Assembly (NCBI GenBank): GCA_025041175.1
Contig: JAKCFJ010000001.1
Location: 2,497,526-2,561,525 of the forward strand
DNA: 64,000 nucleotides
Origin: Halobacteriales archaeon YIM A00010
GTDB lineage: Archaea > Halobacteriota > Halobacteria > Halobacteriales > Haloarculaceae
Reading direction: 5' to 3'
A program made the position numbers and the translations under genes. Shown here piece after piece: positions 28,940 to 36,305 of the stretch (position 1 is its first letter; each line of letters begins with the position of its first letter). The notes beneath the pieces are model-generated. The model was not told the DNA's origin. It saw only the letters and a program-made list of their open reading frames with translations, and did not search any database.

Positions 28940-29500
28940 ATGACCGATCCAAAGGAAACAATCAACATCGAGAACGTCGTTGCGTCGACGGGCATCGGCC
29001 AGGAGCTTGATCTACAGAGTGTCGCCATGGATTTGGAGGGGGCGGACTACGACCCCGAGCAGTTCCCGGGACTCGTTTACCGGACGCAGAGTCCGAAGTC
29101 GGCGGCACTCATCTTCCGGTCGGGAAAGATCGTCTGTACTGGGGCCAAATCGACCGACGACGTTCACGAGAGTCTTCGTATCGTTTTCGATAAGCTTCGT
29201 AATCTCAATATTCAGGTGGACGAAAGCCCGGAGATCGTCGTCCAGAACATCGTCACTAGCGCCGATCTCGGTCGGACGCTGAATCTGAACGCCATTGCGA
29301 TTGGTCTCGGACTGGAGAACATCGAGTACGAACCCGAACAGTTCCCGGGGCTGGTGTACCGGCTCGACAATCCGGACGTGGTTGCACTGCTGTTTGGCTC
29401 CGGAAAGCTCGTCATCACGGGGGGCAAACAGCCCCAGGACGCCGAAGAAGCCGTGGACAAGATCGTCTCTCGCCTGTCCGAACTCGGTCTGTTGGACTAG
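28940..29500 (+). CDS. tbp: TATA-box-binding protein
   Basis: 186 residues, normal archaeal length. Two imperfect direct repeats form the saddle: NIENVVASTGIGQELDL (about 10-26) with PEQFPGLVYR (about 43-52), and VQNIVTSADLGRTLNL (about 100-115) with PEQFPGLVYRL (about 134-144). The phenylalanines and VxR motifs that insert into the TATA minor groove are present. General transcription initiation factor; haloarchaea often have several TBPs, and this one has a strong own promoter. It is followed by a T-tract inside repeat A. Confidence 0.97.
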   Translation: MTDPKETINIENVVASTGIGQELDLQSVAMDLEGADYDPEQFPGLVYRTQSPKSAALIFRSGKIVCTGAKSTDDVHESLRIVFDKLRNLNIQVDESPEIVVQNIVTSADLGRTLNLNAIAIGLGLENIEYEPEQFPGLVYRLDNPDVVALLFGSGKLVITGGKQPQDAEEAVDKIVSRLSELGLLD

Positions 29501-29511
29501 GCTCTCAATCA

Positions 29512-29667
29512 ACCACCACCTTTTTTACGTTCGGGTGGCCGAAGGCCACCCTCACGAAAAAAATCTGGACCAAAAAAAGCCGCTCGCTCCGCTCGCAGTG
29601 GGTGTACTCACCGCCACCGCTCCCGCTCTGCCACCGCAACTGCACGCTACGATTCCTTGTCAGTCGT
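29512..29667 (+). repeat. repeat A: ~155-bp intergenic repeat with terminator-like hairpin
   Basis: Near-identical, in inverted orientation, to 33400-33568. It holds a T-tract (29521-29526), a perfect 8-bp-arm hairpin at 29533-29551 (GGGTGGCC, loop GAA), an A-tract (29557-29563), a second A-tract (29572-29578) and a CGCTCG-rich stretch. The flanking T and A tracts would give poly-U ends on both strands, so it can serve as a bidirectional terminator for tbp and the convergent gene. Its far end overlaps the last codons (TTDKES) of the gene ending at 29647. Confidence 0.85.
29519..29526 (+). terminator. T-tract terminator of tbp
   Basis: Run of six T starting 20 nt after the tbp stop codon, immediately before a stable hairpin. 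Archaeal RNA polymerase terminates at such T-tracts. Confidence 0.55.
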
Positions 29668-30213
29668 CTGAGTAGATCCGTCGGCCTCACCGACGACGTG
29701 TGCCAGCTCGGGGTAGCGCTGCCGTAAGCCAGCGAGATCACCGCGCTGGCGGTACTGGCAGTACGTGACGAGCGTTGCGACCAGACAGGTGGAAGCGTTC
29801 TCAGCATCCGATTTCTCGGTCATGGCGGCTGGCTCGCGCGAATCCTCGGGCGCGAACACGGACTGAACCACGTCGCCATCGCGCTGCTCGTGGACGCGCA
29901 GGCACGCGCCGTTGTCGAACCAGCATTCCACGATCGTCTCGCCTGCGGCGCAGTAACGCGTGAACCGCGCGATTCCGGGGAGTTCGTCGTAACCACCTGC
30001 TCGGGTCCTGCCAAGCCCCGCTGTTGCCAGTATCTGCTCAATCTGCGTAGCGTGTGCGCAACCGGTGGACTGACACGGTCTACACCACAGTCCCTCGCTC
30101 ACGTCAATAATGTGGTACAGTTCGGCTTTCGTCACCGCCGCCCGATCCTCGACGGCCGAGAGGTTCAGCACCTCACCCCGCCGATTCCGGAACTGGAACA
30201 GCGGTAGCGTCAT
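29647..30213 (-). CDS. uncharacterised Cys-containing haloarchaeal protein
   Basis: 188 residues from the ATG giving MTLPLFQFRNRRGEVL; an upstream in-frame start reads through the overlapping small gene. A cysteine cluster WCRPCQSTGCAHA (about 44-56) could bind zinc; it is followed by a globular part with CWFDNGACLRV (about 97-107). The C-terminal 45 residues are polar with YRQRGDLAGLRQRYPEL. Translationally coupled (ATGA) to a 48-residue zinc-ribbon-like protein upstream. Function not recognised. Its last codons lie in repeat A. Confidence 0.7.
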   Translation of the reverse strand: MTLPLFQFRNRRGEVLNLSAVEDRAAVTKAELYHIIDVSEGLWCRPCQSTGCAHATQIEQILATAGLGRTRAGGYDELPGIARFTRYCAAGETIVECWFDNGACLRVHEQRDGDVVQSVFAPEDSREPAAMTEKSDAENASTCLVATLVTYCQYRQRGDLAGLRQRYPELAHVVGEADGSTQTTDKES

Positions 30214-30356
30214 CGCCACCACCGCCCCAACGGGCAGCCGATGCGGTGGTCGAGGCGCGTGCGAACCGGCTGGCCACACACCCGACACCGATGGCGCTGT
30301 TCGGTTTCCTGATACGATGCGACACCGTTACATGCCTCTGATTCGTTCCCTGTCAT
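30210..30356 (-). CDS. small zinc-finger-like protein coupled to the downstream gene
   Basis: 48 residues, MTGNESEACNGVASY at the start and CRVCGQPVRTRLDHRIG then CPLGRWWR at the end. The CxxC...H...C pattern suggests one metal site. The stop TGA overlaps the ATG of the next gene (ATGA), a strong sign that both are real and translated together. No family name is certain. Too short for routine ORF lists. Confidence 0.6.
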   Translation of the reverse strand: MTGNESEACNGVASYQETEQRHRCRVCGQPVRTRLDHRIGCPLGRWWR

Positions 30357-30717
30357 GGGACTCTCTCATCATGGAGAACCCCAGCGTCGGGTGTCTTGAC
30401 CACCCGGCGCGTTCCAATGAACGCGCGGTCGGCACACGCTGGCGTCCTCATCTATCGTTGCCTTCCCCATCACACATAAAGGTACTGATGGAACGGATAA
30501 TGTTATATTATACTAACAACTCATTGTGCCAGCTGTTGCTCGGAGCATAGTAACGAACCACTGAAATCAGGCGTTGCTGCCGGGATTGTACCGGTAGCAG
30601 TGGATTTCTGTCCGGCGATCACGTCAGACAGCGAGACGCCTGAGGTGTCGAACGAGCGAGTCACTCAGACCACCGACCGCGACGAATGACCCGGTCAGAG
30701 CAGGCTGGACACCAGCC
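30357..30717. other. intergenic spacer with a perfect hairpin
   Basis: 361 nt between the zinc-finger-like gene and the 3' end of the coiled-coil operon. It contains a perfect inverted repeat, GCGCGTTC/GAACGCGC around CAAT, near 30408-30427, and an AT-rich stretch near 30501-30520 that could be the promoter of a transcript. No convincing ORF. Confidence 0.45.
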
Positions 30718-32112
30718 CTACACGAGGCCGCCCCGTTCTCCGTCGCCTTTCTCGGAATTTTCCTCGCGGGTGGGTTCGTCGGGTTCGTTCGTTTGGTCGG
30801 GATCATCGGTAGGGTAGGACCCGTTTCTGGGTTGATTGTACTGCGACCAGTCGCTGTTGAGTTCTAGCTCCCTGATCTCTTCGTCACTGAGGGTTCTGTT
30901 GGGATCGAATCCCGATGTCGATACGTCGGTGGTCTGCGTGCTCTCACCGTCCTGTCCGGATTCGGTAGACAAGTCGCTCCCTGGTGAACTGGCCGCTCCG
31001 TTGCCAGCTCCACCGTTTGCCACCGCACCGGTTGGCTCTCCGGCCGGTTCCGAGCGGTCTGCGTTGTCGTTTTCCTGTTCGATCGTCGCGGTTCCTGGTA
31101 GAGAATCTCCCCGTCCAGACGGTCCACTCACACCAGCTTCCCCATCACGGTCTCGCTTAGTGGACGTTTCGATGGTTGTGTCCTCGTCCTGCTCGTGCAG
31201 TTCCGTGAGCCGATCCCGTCGCTCATCGATCCGCGCCTCGTACTCGTCTCTGATCCCCGTGATCTGTTCGGCGTACTCGTCTCGAATCTCCGCGATTCGC
31301 TCTCTAGTTTCCTCGATCTGCTTGTCGTACGTCTCCCTGGTCTCCGTGATCTGCTCGCCGTACGTCTCTCTGGTCTCCTCGATCCGCTCTCGTCGCGTAT
31401 CGATCTGGTCCTCCTTCTCTTTTCTAATCTCCCAGATCTGCTCTTGTAGCTCCTCGATTTGTTCCTCTTCTTCCTCGCTAAGCCCATCGATCTCATCTTC
31501 ACGCCACTCGGTTCGGTTTTCTCGCTCCGCTTTCAGCTCGTCAATCCCTTCGTTCCGTTCCCCGATCCGATCATCTTTCTCATCTTTCAGCTCTCCTATC
31601 TTCTCTTGTTGCTCCTCTTTCAGCTCGTCAACCTCCGCTTTCAGCTCTCCGATCCTCGTTTCTCGTTCCGCTTTCCGTTCTTCGATCCGCTCTTCTTTCT
31701 CTTCTTTCAGCGTCTCTATCTCCGCTTCCACCCTCTCGGCCGGTCCTTGTTCCTCCTCTTCGTCGTTTTCGTTCGGGACCGTTTCCACATCAGCAGCCAC
31801 TTCTGGTTCGATTCTGCTTCGCAATCCGGTTAGATTTTCGAGCGAGCTTGCCGTTTCGGGTAATTTACCGATCCCCGGATTTGGGGTTCCACGCAGACTA
31901 TGAAGGAATGCCGTGTACTCTGCTGCAGGTTCGAAGTTCTCCTCAAAATCATCGATCTGATCTTCGATCTTTTTCCATCCAATCTGTTTTTCGACACCTT
32001 GCCACTCGATTCCCTGCTCATCAACCCGATCGAGTGCGCCCTCACTGAGCTGTGCTAGCTGTTCGACTTTGCTTTTATCTATATGGCTCCAGTCATTGTC
32101 CGAGCAACATCC
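30718..32112 (-). CDS. long coiled-coil protein with disordered acidic tail; start unresolved (frameshift likely)
   Basis: Open frame of about 464 codons with no ATG, GTG or TTG in its first ~95 codons. The N-terminal part (VEQLAQLSEGALDRVDEQG onward) is a helical segment. Residues about 120-300 are an almost uninterrupted charged coiled coil with units such as RIGELKAEVDELKEE and RETYGEQITE; the last ~150 residues are Gly/Ser/Thr/Asp-rich and probably disordered, ending EKGDGERGGLV. The frame overlaps the 97-codon ORF upstream in the -1 frame, so the two may be one ~551-residue gene broken or recoded between 32079 and 32112. Not recognised. Confidence 0.65.
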   Translation of the reverse strand, partial: GCCSDNDWSHIDKSKVEQLAQLSEGALDRVDEQGIEWQGVEKQIGWKKIEDQIDDFEENFEPAAEYTAFLHSLRGTPNPGIGKLPETASSLENLTGLRSRIEPEVAADVETVPNENDEEEEQGPAERVEAEIETLKEEKEERIEERKAERETRIGELKAEVDELKEEQQEKIGELKDEKDDRIGERNEGIDELKAERENRTEWREDEIDGLSEEEEEQIEELQEQIWEIRKEKEDQIDTRRERIEETRETYGEQITETRETYDKQIEETRERIAEIRDEYAEQITGIRDEYEARIDERRDRLTELHEQDEDTTIETSTKRDRDGEAGVSGPSGRGDSLPGTATIEQENDNADRSEPAGEPTGAVANGGAGNGAASSPGSDLSTESGQDGESTQTTDVSTSGFDPNRTLSDEEIRELELNSDWSQYNQPRNGSYPTDDPDQTNEPDEPTREENSEKGDGERGGLV

Positions 32113-32372
32113 TCAAGACTTTCGTTGATATTATCCAGTGTTCTTCCAATATCTTCCTGCCATTCGCCACAGGCAGGGTTCACACAAGCTTCTTTGTATT
32201 CACTGGGATCCCACATTTTCCCTGCAGAAATTGTTGGGTTAATGGGATTTTGGAAGGTTATAGCCTTGCCAAGATCAAGACTTACACTTATGTGTGATAA
32301 TCGAGACTTCGATGTTTCTATCTCTTCCTCATCCTCCAAGCATTCGAGACATCCATCGAAATCGTCGCTCAC
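32079..32372 (-). CDS. 97-residue acidic protein, or N-terminus of the coiled-coil gene
   Basis: GTG start overlapping the stop of the HEAT-like gene (GTGA), so translation is coupled. The start reads MSDDFDGCLECLEDEEE with a CxxC pair, then ITFQNPINPTISAGKMWDP and a second cysteine pair in CVNPACGEW (about 63-71); the four cysteines could hold one zinc. The C-terminal helix DIGRTLDNINESLEDVARTM runs into the stop, and the sequence continues naturally in the -1 frame into the coiled-coil ORF. Function unknown. Confidence 0.6.
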   Translation of the reverse strand: MSDDFDGCLECLEDEEEIETSKSRLSHISVSLDLGKAITFQNPINPTISAGKMWDPSEYKEACVNPACGEWQEDIGRTLDNINESLEDVARTMTGAI

Positions 32373-33124
32373 GCTGTGATCTCCTTGAGCGCTTGCTCGA
32401 CGAGTTGGTTTTCCCGCCGAACCGTCTCGGCGTTCGCCGTGATAATGTCTCGGGCGGTGTCTTCGTCGGGAACACTGTCACTGAGAACGAGTTCCGCGAC
32501 GGCGACCGTCGCCTCGGAGGTAAGTGTCTCATCGCCTTCCTCCGCCAGCACAGCGATGCCTTGGAACGCTTTCTCTCTCATCGAACTACCTGAGGCAACG
32601 GCGGCCTGCAACACATCAAGGATTCGCAGCAGGGTGCTGGGATCCGCGATTTTGGATATCCCAATCGCACGTTTCACCACGATCTCCGGGACTGGCTCAC
32701 CCATCGCTGCCACGTCAGTCCATCCGTTCAATCCTTTTCGAATATTCTGCAACTCATCCTCTGGTTGGTCTTCCCAGTATTCAGTTTCGTCCCGTACGCG
32801 CGTCGCCTCGGTCAATGCCGGGCCGGCGTCTCCCGGAGGAATGGCTCGGTGTTCGAGCAACTCGTTCACCGCATCGGCCAAGTTAAGACGAGCGTAATTC
32901 CCCTCAGCTGTTTTCAGTGCGCTTTCGAACCGGTCCGTCTGGCCGGTGAAGGCCTCTGGAGCGCGTCCCGCAACCAACGAGAGCGACACCGCAGCATCGC
33001 GGACCTCGTCCCCACCGTCATCTACGAAGTCGAACAGCGTTTGAATCGCCCCAAAGGCATCATCGGGATTGTCGAGCGCCGTTTGAGCAGCAGTACCGGG
33101 CGACATCGACGTATTGTTACTCAT
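32369..33124 (-). CDS. HEAT/armadillo-like helical repeat protein
   Basis: 251 residues, start at the ATG giving MSNNTSMSPG, which lies 26 nt from a TATA box. The protein is entirely helical: amphipathic helices of about 35-40 residues repeat, for example DAFGAIQTLFDFVDDGG and VRDAAVSLSLVAG, then AFQGIAVLAEEGDE and ATVAVAELVLSD. This fits an ARM/HEAT-type scaffold. First gene of an operon with the 97-residue and coiled-coil ORFs. The trio looks structural rather than enzymatic. No catalytic motif is seen. Confidence 0.7.
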   Translation of the reverse strand: MSNNTSMSPGTAAQTALDNPDDAFGAIQTLFDFVDDGGDEVRDAAVSLSLVAGRAPEAFTGQTDRFESALKTAEGNYARLNLADAVNELLEHRAIPPGDAGPALTEATRVRDETEYWEDQPEDELQNIRKGLNGWTDVAAMGEPVPEIVVKRAIGISKIADPSTLLRILDVLQAAVASGSSMREKAFQGIAVLAEEGDETLTSEATVAVAELVLSDSVPDEDTARDIITANAETVRRENQLVEQALKEITA

Positions 33125-33144
33125 ATGTGACGACGACACGCCAC

Positions 33145-33154
33145 AAATTAATAA
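33145..33154 (-). promoter_or_regulatory. TATA box of the HEAT-like/coiled-coil operon
   Basis: TTATTAATTT on the minus strand, centred about 26 nt before the ATG at 33124, consistent with a leaderless transcript and with that start codon. Confidence 0.6.
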
Positions 33155-33399
33155 CTCTTGTTCTCGGGTGATAAAAACACCACTCGAAACGGCTGCTCTC
33201 CAGTTCGGATGCGTCGACGGTCGTCGGGCGTCGAATCGTCGACCTCTAGCGAAGGCCATCGATCGGCGTGAGAGTCAAAAGTCGAAACGGTCGTGGGGTA
33301 CTGCAAGCATCGACAGATCGGCGATCTCGATGAGCTCCGCCAGCGTCATCTCGAGCTGGTGCGCATCGTCGGCGGTCCCGACGCTGCGCACACCACTAA

Positions 33400-33568
33400 C
33401 GACTGACAGGGAATCGTAACGTGCGGTGGCGGCGCGGTCGCGGTGGCAGTAGCGGGGTGGAGCGGTCGCGGTGAGTACACCCACCGCGAGCGGAGCGAGC
33501 GGCTTTTTTTGGTCCAGATTTTTTGCGTGAGGGTGGCCTTCGGCCACCCGAACGTAAAAAAGGTGGTG
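33400..33568 (-). repeat. repeat B: inverted copy of repeat A
   Basis: Matches 29512-29667 in reverse orientation over its whole length: the same hairpin (GGGTGGCC/GGCCACCC with loop TTC on this strand, 33531-33549), the same T and A tracts (33503-33509, 33520-33525, 33556-33561), the same GAGCGAGCGG stretch and the same short end ACTGACAGGGAATCG. The variable part is the GC-rich stretch 33421-33470. Confidence 0.85.
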
Positions 33569-33606
33569 CCGAAATTGCAAAACGTCTCGGGATGGTAGAA
33601 TAGATA

Positions 33607-34311
33607 ATGGCACAGTTGCGTTTTGCGTTGTTGAACGCATCCACGACGGATGCGGCGATCCCTTCGACCAACCGGAACTTCCGGCGGGAGTTGGACGCCG
33701 ATCTCACGGAGTTTCTGGTTTCTCGCGGGCAGCTCCCCGCATCGTTCGACTTCGATGGGGTGGTCGTCACGGGATCGGCTGCGTCGACGTACTGGGACGA
33801 ACAGTGGATTCACGACAGCCGCGCGTGGGTACAGGAGGCCCACGAGCGGGAGCTTCCGATCCTCGGCGTCTGTTTCGGCCACCAGCTGCTCGCCTCGGCG
33901 CTCGGCGGGCGGGTCGCGGAGATGGACGACTACGAGATCGGCTATCAGGAGATTTCCCACGCGGATTCACCGCTGTTTTCGGGGATCGAAGACCGGTTCA
34001 CGGTGTTCACCACCCACGGGGACAGCGTGGTCGAACTCCCCGACGGAGCGGAACGGACCGCGGAAAACGAGTACGGTATCCACGGCTTTCGGGTGGGCAA
34101 CGCGTTCGGCGTGCAGTTCCACCCCGAGTACGACACGGAATCCGCTCAGGCAGTGACCCGGCGCAAGGAGTTCCTTGGAGCGGAACGCATCGAATCCGTG
34201 TTGGCCGACATCACCGACGACCGGTACGCCGACGCTTGTGAAGCGAAACAGCTGTTCGATAACTTCACCGAATACGCGGCCGAGGTGCAAAGCACACCGG
34301 CTGAGTGTTGA
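33607..34311 (+). CDS. class I glutamine amidotransferase-like protein
   Basis: 234 residues, single domain. The nucleophile elbow is GVCFGHQ (about 94-100), with the catalytic histidine and acid in FHPEYD (about 176-181). TGSAAS (about 57) supplies the oxyanion region. Resembles GMP-synthase-type amidotransferase domains that act alone in haloarchaea. It may hydrolyse glutamine for a partner or cleave a gamma-glutamyl compound; no partner is adjacent. Repeat B lies directly upstream. Confidence 0.85.
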   Translation: MAQLRFALLNASTTDAAIPSTNRNFRRELDADLTEFLVSRGQLPASFDFDGVVVTGSAASTYWDEQWIHDSRAWVQEAHERELPILGVCFGHQLLASALGGRVAEMDDYEIGYQEISHADSPLFSGIEDRFTVFTTHGDSVVELPDGAERTAENEYGIHGFRVGNAFGVQFHPEYDTESAQAVTRRKEFLGAERIESVLADITDDRYADACEAKQLFDNFTEYAAEVQSTPAEC

Positions 34312-34535
34312 CGATACGTACGGTTCTATCGTTGTGCAACTCAGCGGAGAAATGATCTCGGATCGATCCAACGCCCATCGATCGTTGCCTGCAACGGCTC
34401 TGTCGGTGTTGTCATCGATGTCCGCTGGCATCTCATCAGGAGAGCACATGACACCTCAATACTATAAATGCGCAACCCACTGATACATAATACTATACAC
34501 ATTCATATTGAATAGATTATAAGAATTGATCCATA

Positions 34536-34543
34536 TTTATATA
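34536..34543 (+). promoter_or_regulatory. TATA box of the acyl-CoA synthetase gene
   Basis: TTTATATA centred 27 nt before the ATG at 34567, which supports a leaderless start there rather than at the ATG at 34546. Confidence 0.65.
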
Positions 34544-34566
34544 TCATGGTGTCATCAGTGGAGAGT

Positions 34567-36231
34567 ATGGTAGCAACCCACAATATGGAGGGCTACGAGA
34601 CGGAGCGGGCAACTTTTTCGTGGGACGATATCTACAAAGAGACCGACTGGGACGCTCCCGGGGAATTGAATATCGGGCACGAGACTGTCGATCGGCACGC
34701 GACCGACCGGGAGCGTGTGGCGCTGTATCAGGTCGGGGTGGACGATGAACTCACGAAGACGACGTTTTGGGAGCTGTCGGCCCGGTCGAGTCAGTTTGCG
34801 AACGTCCTCGAGGAGTTGGGCGTCGAGCAGGGTGACCGCGTGTTCTCGTACATGCCCCGGATTCCCGAGCACTACGTGGCGCTGATCGGGACGCTCAAAC
34901 ACGGAGCTGTCTGGGGGGGCGTCAACGAGCGATTCGGACCGGACGGCGTTTCCTACCGACTGAACGACTGCGACGCGACGGTGCTCGTTACGACGACGGA
35001 CAACCGGGAGACGGTTGGGGCCGCGCTCGAAGACGCACCGTCCGTCGAGCACGTGCTCACCGTCGACCGCGGTGGTGGTGCACCTCCACAAGACACCACG
35101 TTCAACACGGCACTCGACGCCGCGAGCACGGAGTACGACGCTGTCCAGACCCACGGGGAGGACGATGCGCTGTTGTACTACACGTCGGGGACGACAGGTC
35201 CGGCAAAAGGCGTCCTTCACAAACAGCGCTGGATCGCTGGCGTCGCCGCCACCCAGAAGTTCGCGGTCGATCTTCAGCCCGGCGATCTCTACTGGTCAAC
35301 CGCTGACCTCGGATGGCTGACGGGACCGATCAACACCCTCGGAGCATGGTTTTGGGGAGCGTCGTTGTTCACCTACGAGGGTGAATTCGATCCTGAGGCG
35401 TGGGCTGGGCTTCTCGACGACTACCCGATTACGATCCTGTTTTCGGTCCCGACAGCCTACCGGACGCTCCGAGAGAACGAGTCGGTCCTGGCGGACGTGG
35501 ATATCGATCTCCGGCATGCGCTTTCGATCGGTGAACCACTCAGCGGTGGTGTCGTCGAGTGGGGGCAACAGAAACTCGGCGTTACTATCCTCGACACGTA
35601 CGGGCAGACCGAAACGGGCAACATGATCATCAACAACTACCCGACGATGGACCTCCGGCCGGGGTCGATGGGCAAACCGCTTCCCGGGATCGAAGCCGAA
35701 ATCGTCGATCCCGAGACCGGGTCCGTCCTCGACCCCGGTGAAACCGGTGAGGTCGCCCAGCGCGGCGATTATCCCTGCTTTTTCGCCGAATACTGGGAGA
35801 AACCGGAAAAAACCGAGCGCTGCTTCATCGAGGGGACCGAGGGCGAGTGGTATCTGTCGGGCGATCTCGCCTACAAAGACGAAGCGGGATACTTCTGGTT
35901 CGAAGGCCGCGCCGATGATGTCATCCTCTCCTCGGGGTATCGCATCGGTCCCTTCGAGGTCGAGAGCTCGCTCGGCGAACACGAGGGTGTCGCCGAGGCG
36001 GCGGTCGTTCCCAAGCCCCACCCCGAGCGGGGGAACGTCGTGAAAGCGCACATCGTGCCCAGCAACGATGTGACACCCTCGGAGGATCTCAAAGAAGACA
36101 TCAAAGGCCATGTGAAACGGACACTAGCAGCCCACGAGTACCCCCGCGAGATCGAATTCCGGAACACGCTGCCCAAGACGGTGACCGGAAAGATCCGTCG
36201 AACAGAGCTACGAGAGGAACAGCAGGAGTGA
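34567..36231 (+). CDS. AMP-forming acyl-CoA synthetase
   Basis: 554 residues from MVATHNMEGYETE, chosen because the TATA box lies 27 nt upstream. The P-loop-like A3 motif YYTSGTTGPAKG is near residue 198-209; DTYGQTETGNM (about 347), the YxxGD motif YLSGDLAY (about 429) and the C-terminal lysine in PKTVTGKIRR (about 538) complete the adenylate-forming family set. It activates a short- or medium-chain carboxylate with ATP and CoA. It is followed after 74 nt by an acyl-CoA dehydrogenase, which suggests a beta-oxidation or amino-acid catabolic unit. Confidence 0.93.
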   Translation: MVATHNMEGYETERATFSWDDIYKETDWDAPGELNIGHETVDRHATDRERVALYQVGVDDELTKTTFWELSARSSQFANVLEELGVEQGDRVFSYMPRIPEHYVALIGTLKHGAVWGGVNERFGPDGVSYRLNDCDATVLVTTTDNRETVGAALEDAPSVEHVLTVDRGGGAPPQDTTFNTALDAASTEYDAVQTHGEDDALLYYTSGTTGPAKGVLHKQRWIAGVAATQKFAVDLQPGDLYWSTADLGWLTGPINTLGAWFWGASLFTYEGEFDPEAWAGLLDDYPITILFSVPTAYRTLRENESVLADVDIDLRHALSIGEPLSGGVVEWGQQKLGVTILDTYGQTETGNMIINNYPTMDLRPGSMGKPLPGIEAEIVDPETGSVLDPGETGEVAQRGDYPCFFAEYWEKPEKTERCFIEGTEGEWYLSGDLAYKDEAGYFWFEGRADDVILSSGYRIGPFEVESSLGEHEGVAEAAVVPKPHPERGNVVKAHIVPSNDVTPSEDLKEDIKGHVKRTLAAHEYPREIEFRNTLPKTVTGKIRRTELREEQQE

Positions 36232-36305
36232 GGTGCGTACTCGGTTCGATCGACCGTCGATTCGAATTGGCGAGCGTTTTTACCGGATGGTCCCGGAGAA
36301 CCCAC

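Larger units (their letters stand above)
33125..33606. other. intergenic region: promoter of the HEAT operon plus repeat B
   Basis: 482 nt. The left 30 nt carry the HEAT operon promoter. The section 33278-33388 has a weak minus-strand reading frame (ending AVPHDRFDF) that might be a gene remnant; I do not annotate it as a gene. From 33400 repeat B fills most of the rest up to the amidotransferase start. Confidence 0.5.

Noticed and set aside
27801-28961. Extension of the minus-strand frame of the 47-residue zinc protein to 436 codons
   Set aside because: The upstream part is an Arg-rich shadow of the tRNA methylase gene in another frame on the same strand; only the last 47 codons look like a protein.
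29505-29807. ORFs reading FYVRVAEGHPH across repeats A and B
   Set aside because: They arise from translating the intergenic repeat and its poly-A/T tracts; the frame does not match any flanking gene.
33278-33388. Small minus-strand ORF ending AVPHDRFDF
   Set aside because: Protein-like composition but no start context, partner or recognised family; could be a remnant, so it is only mentioned.
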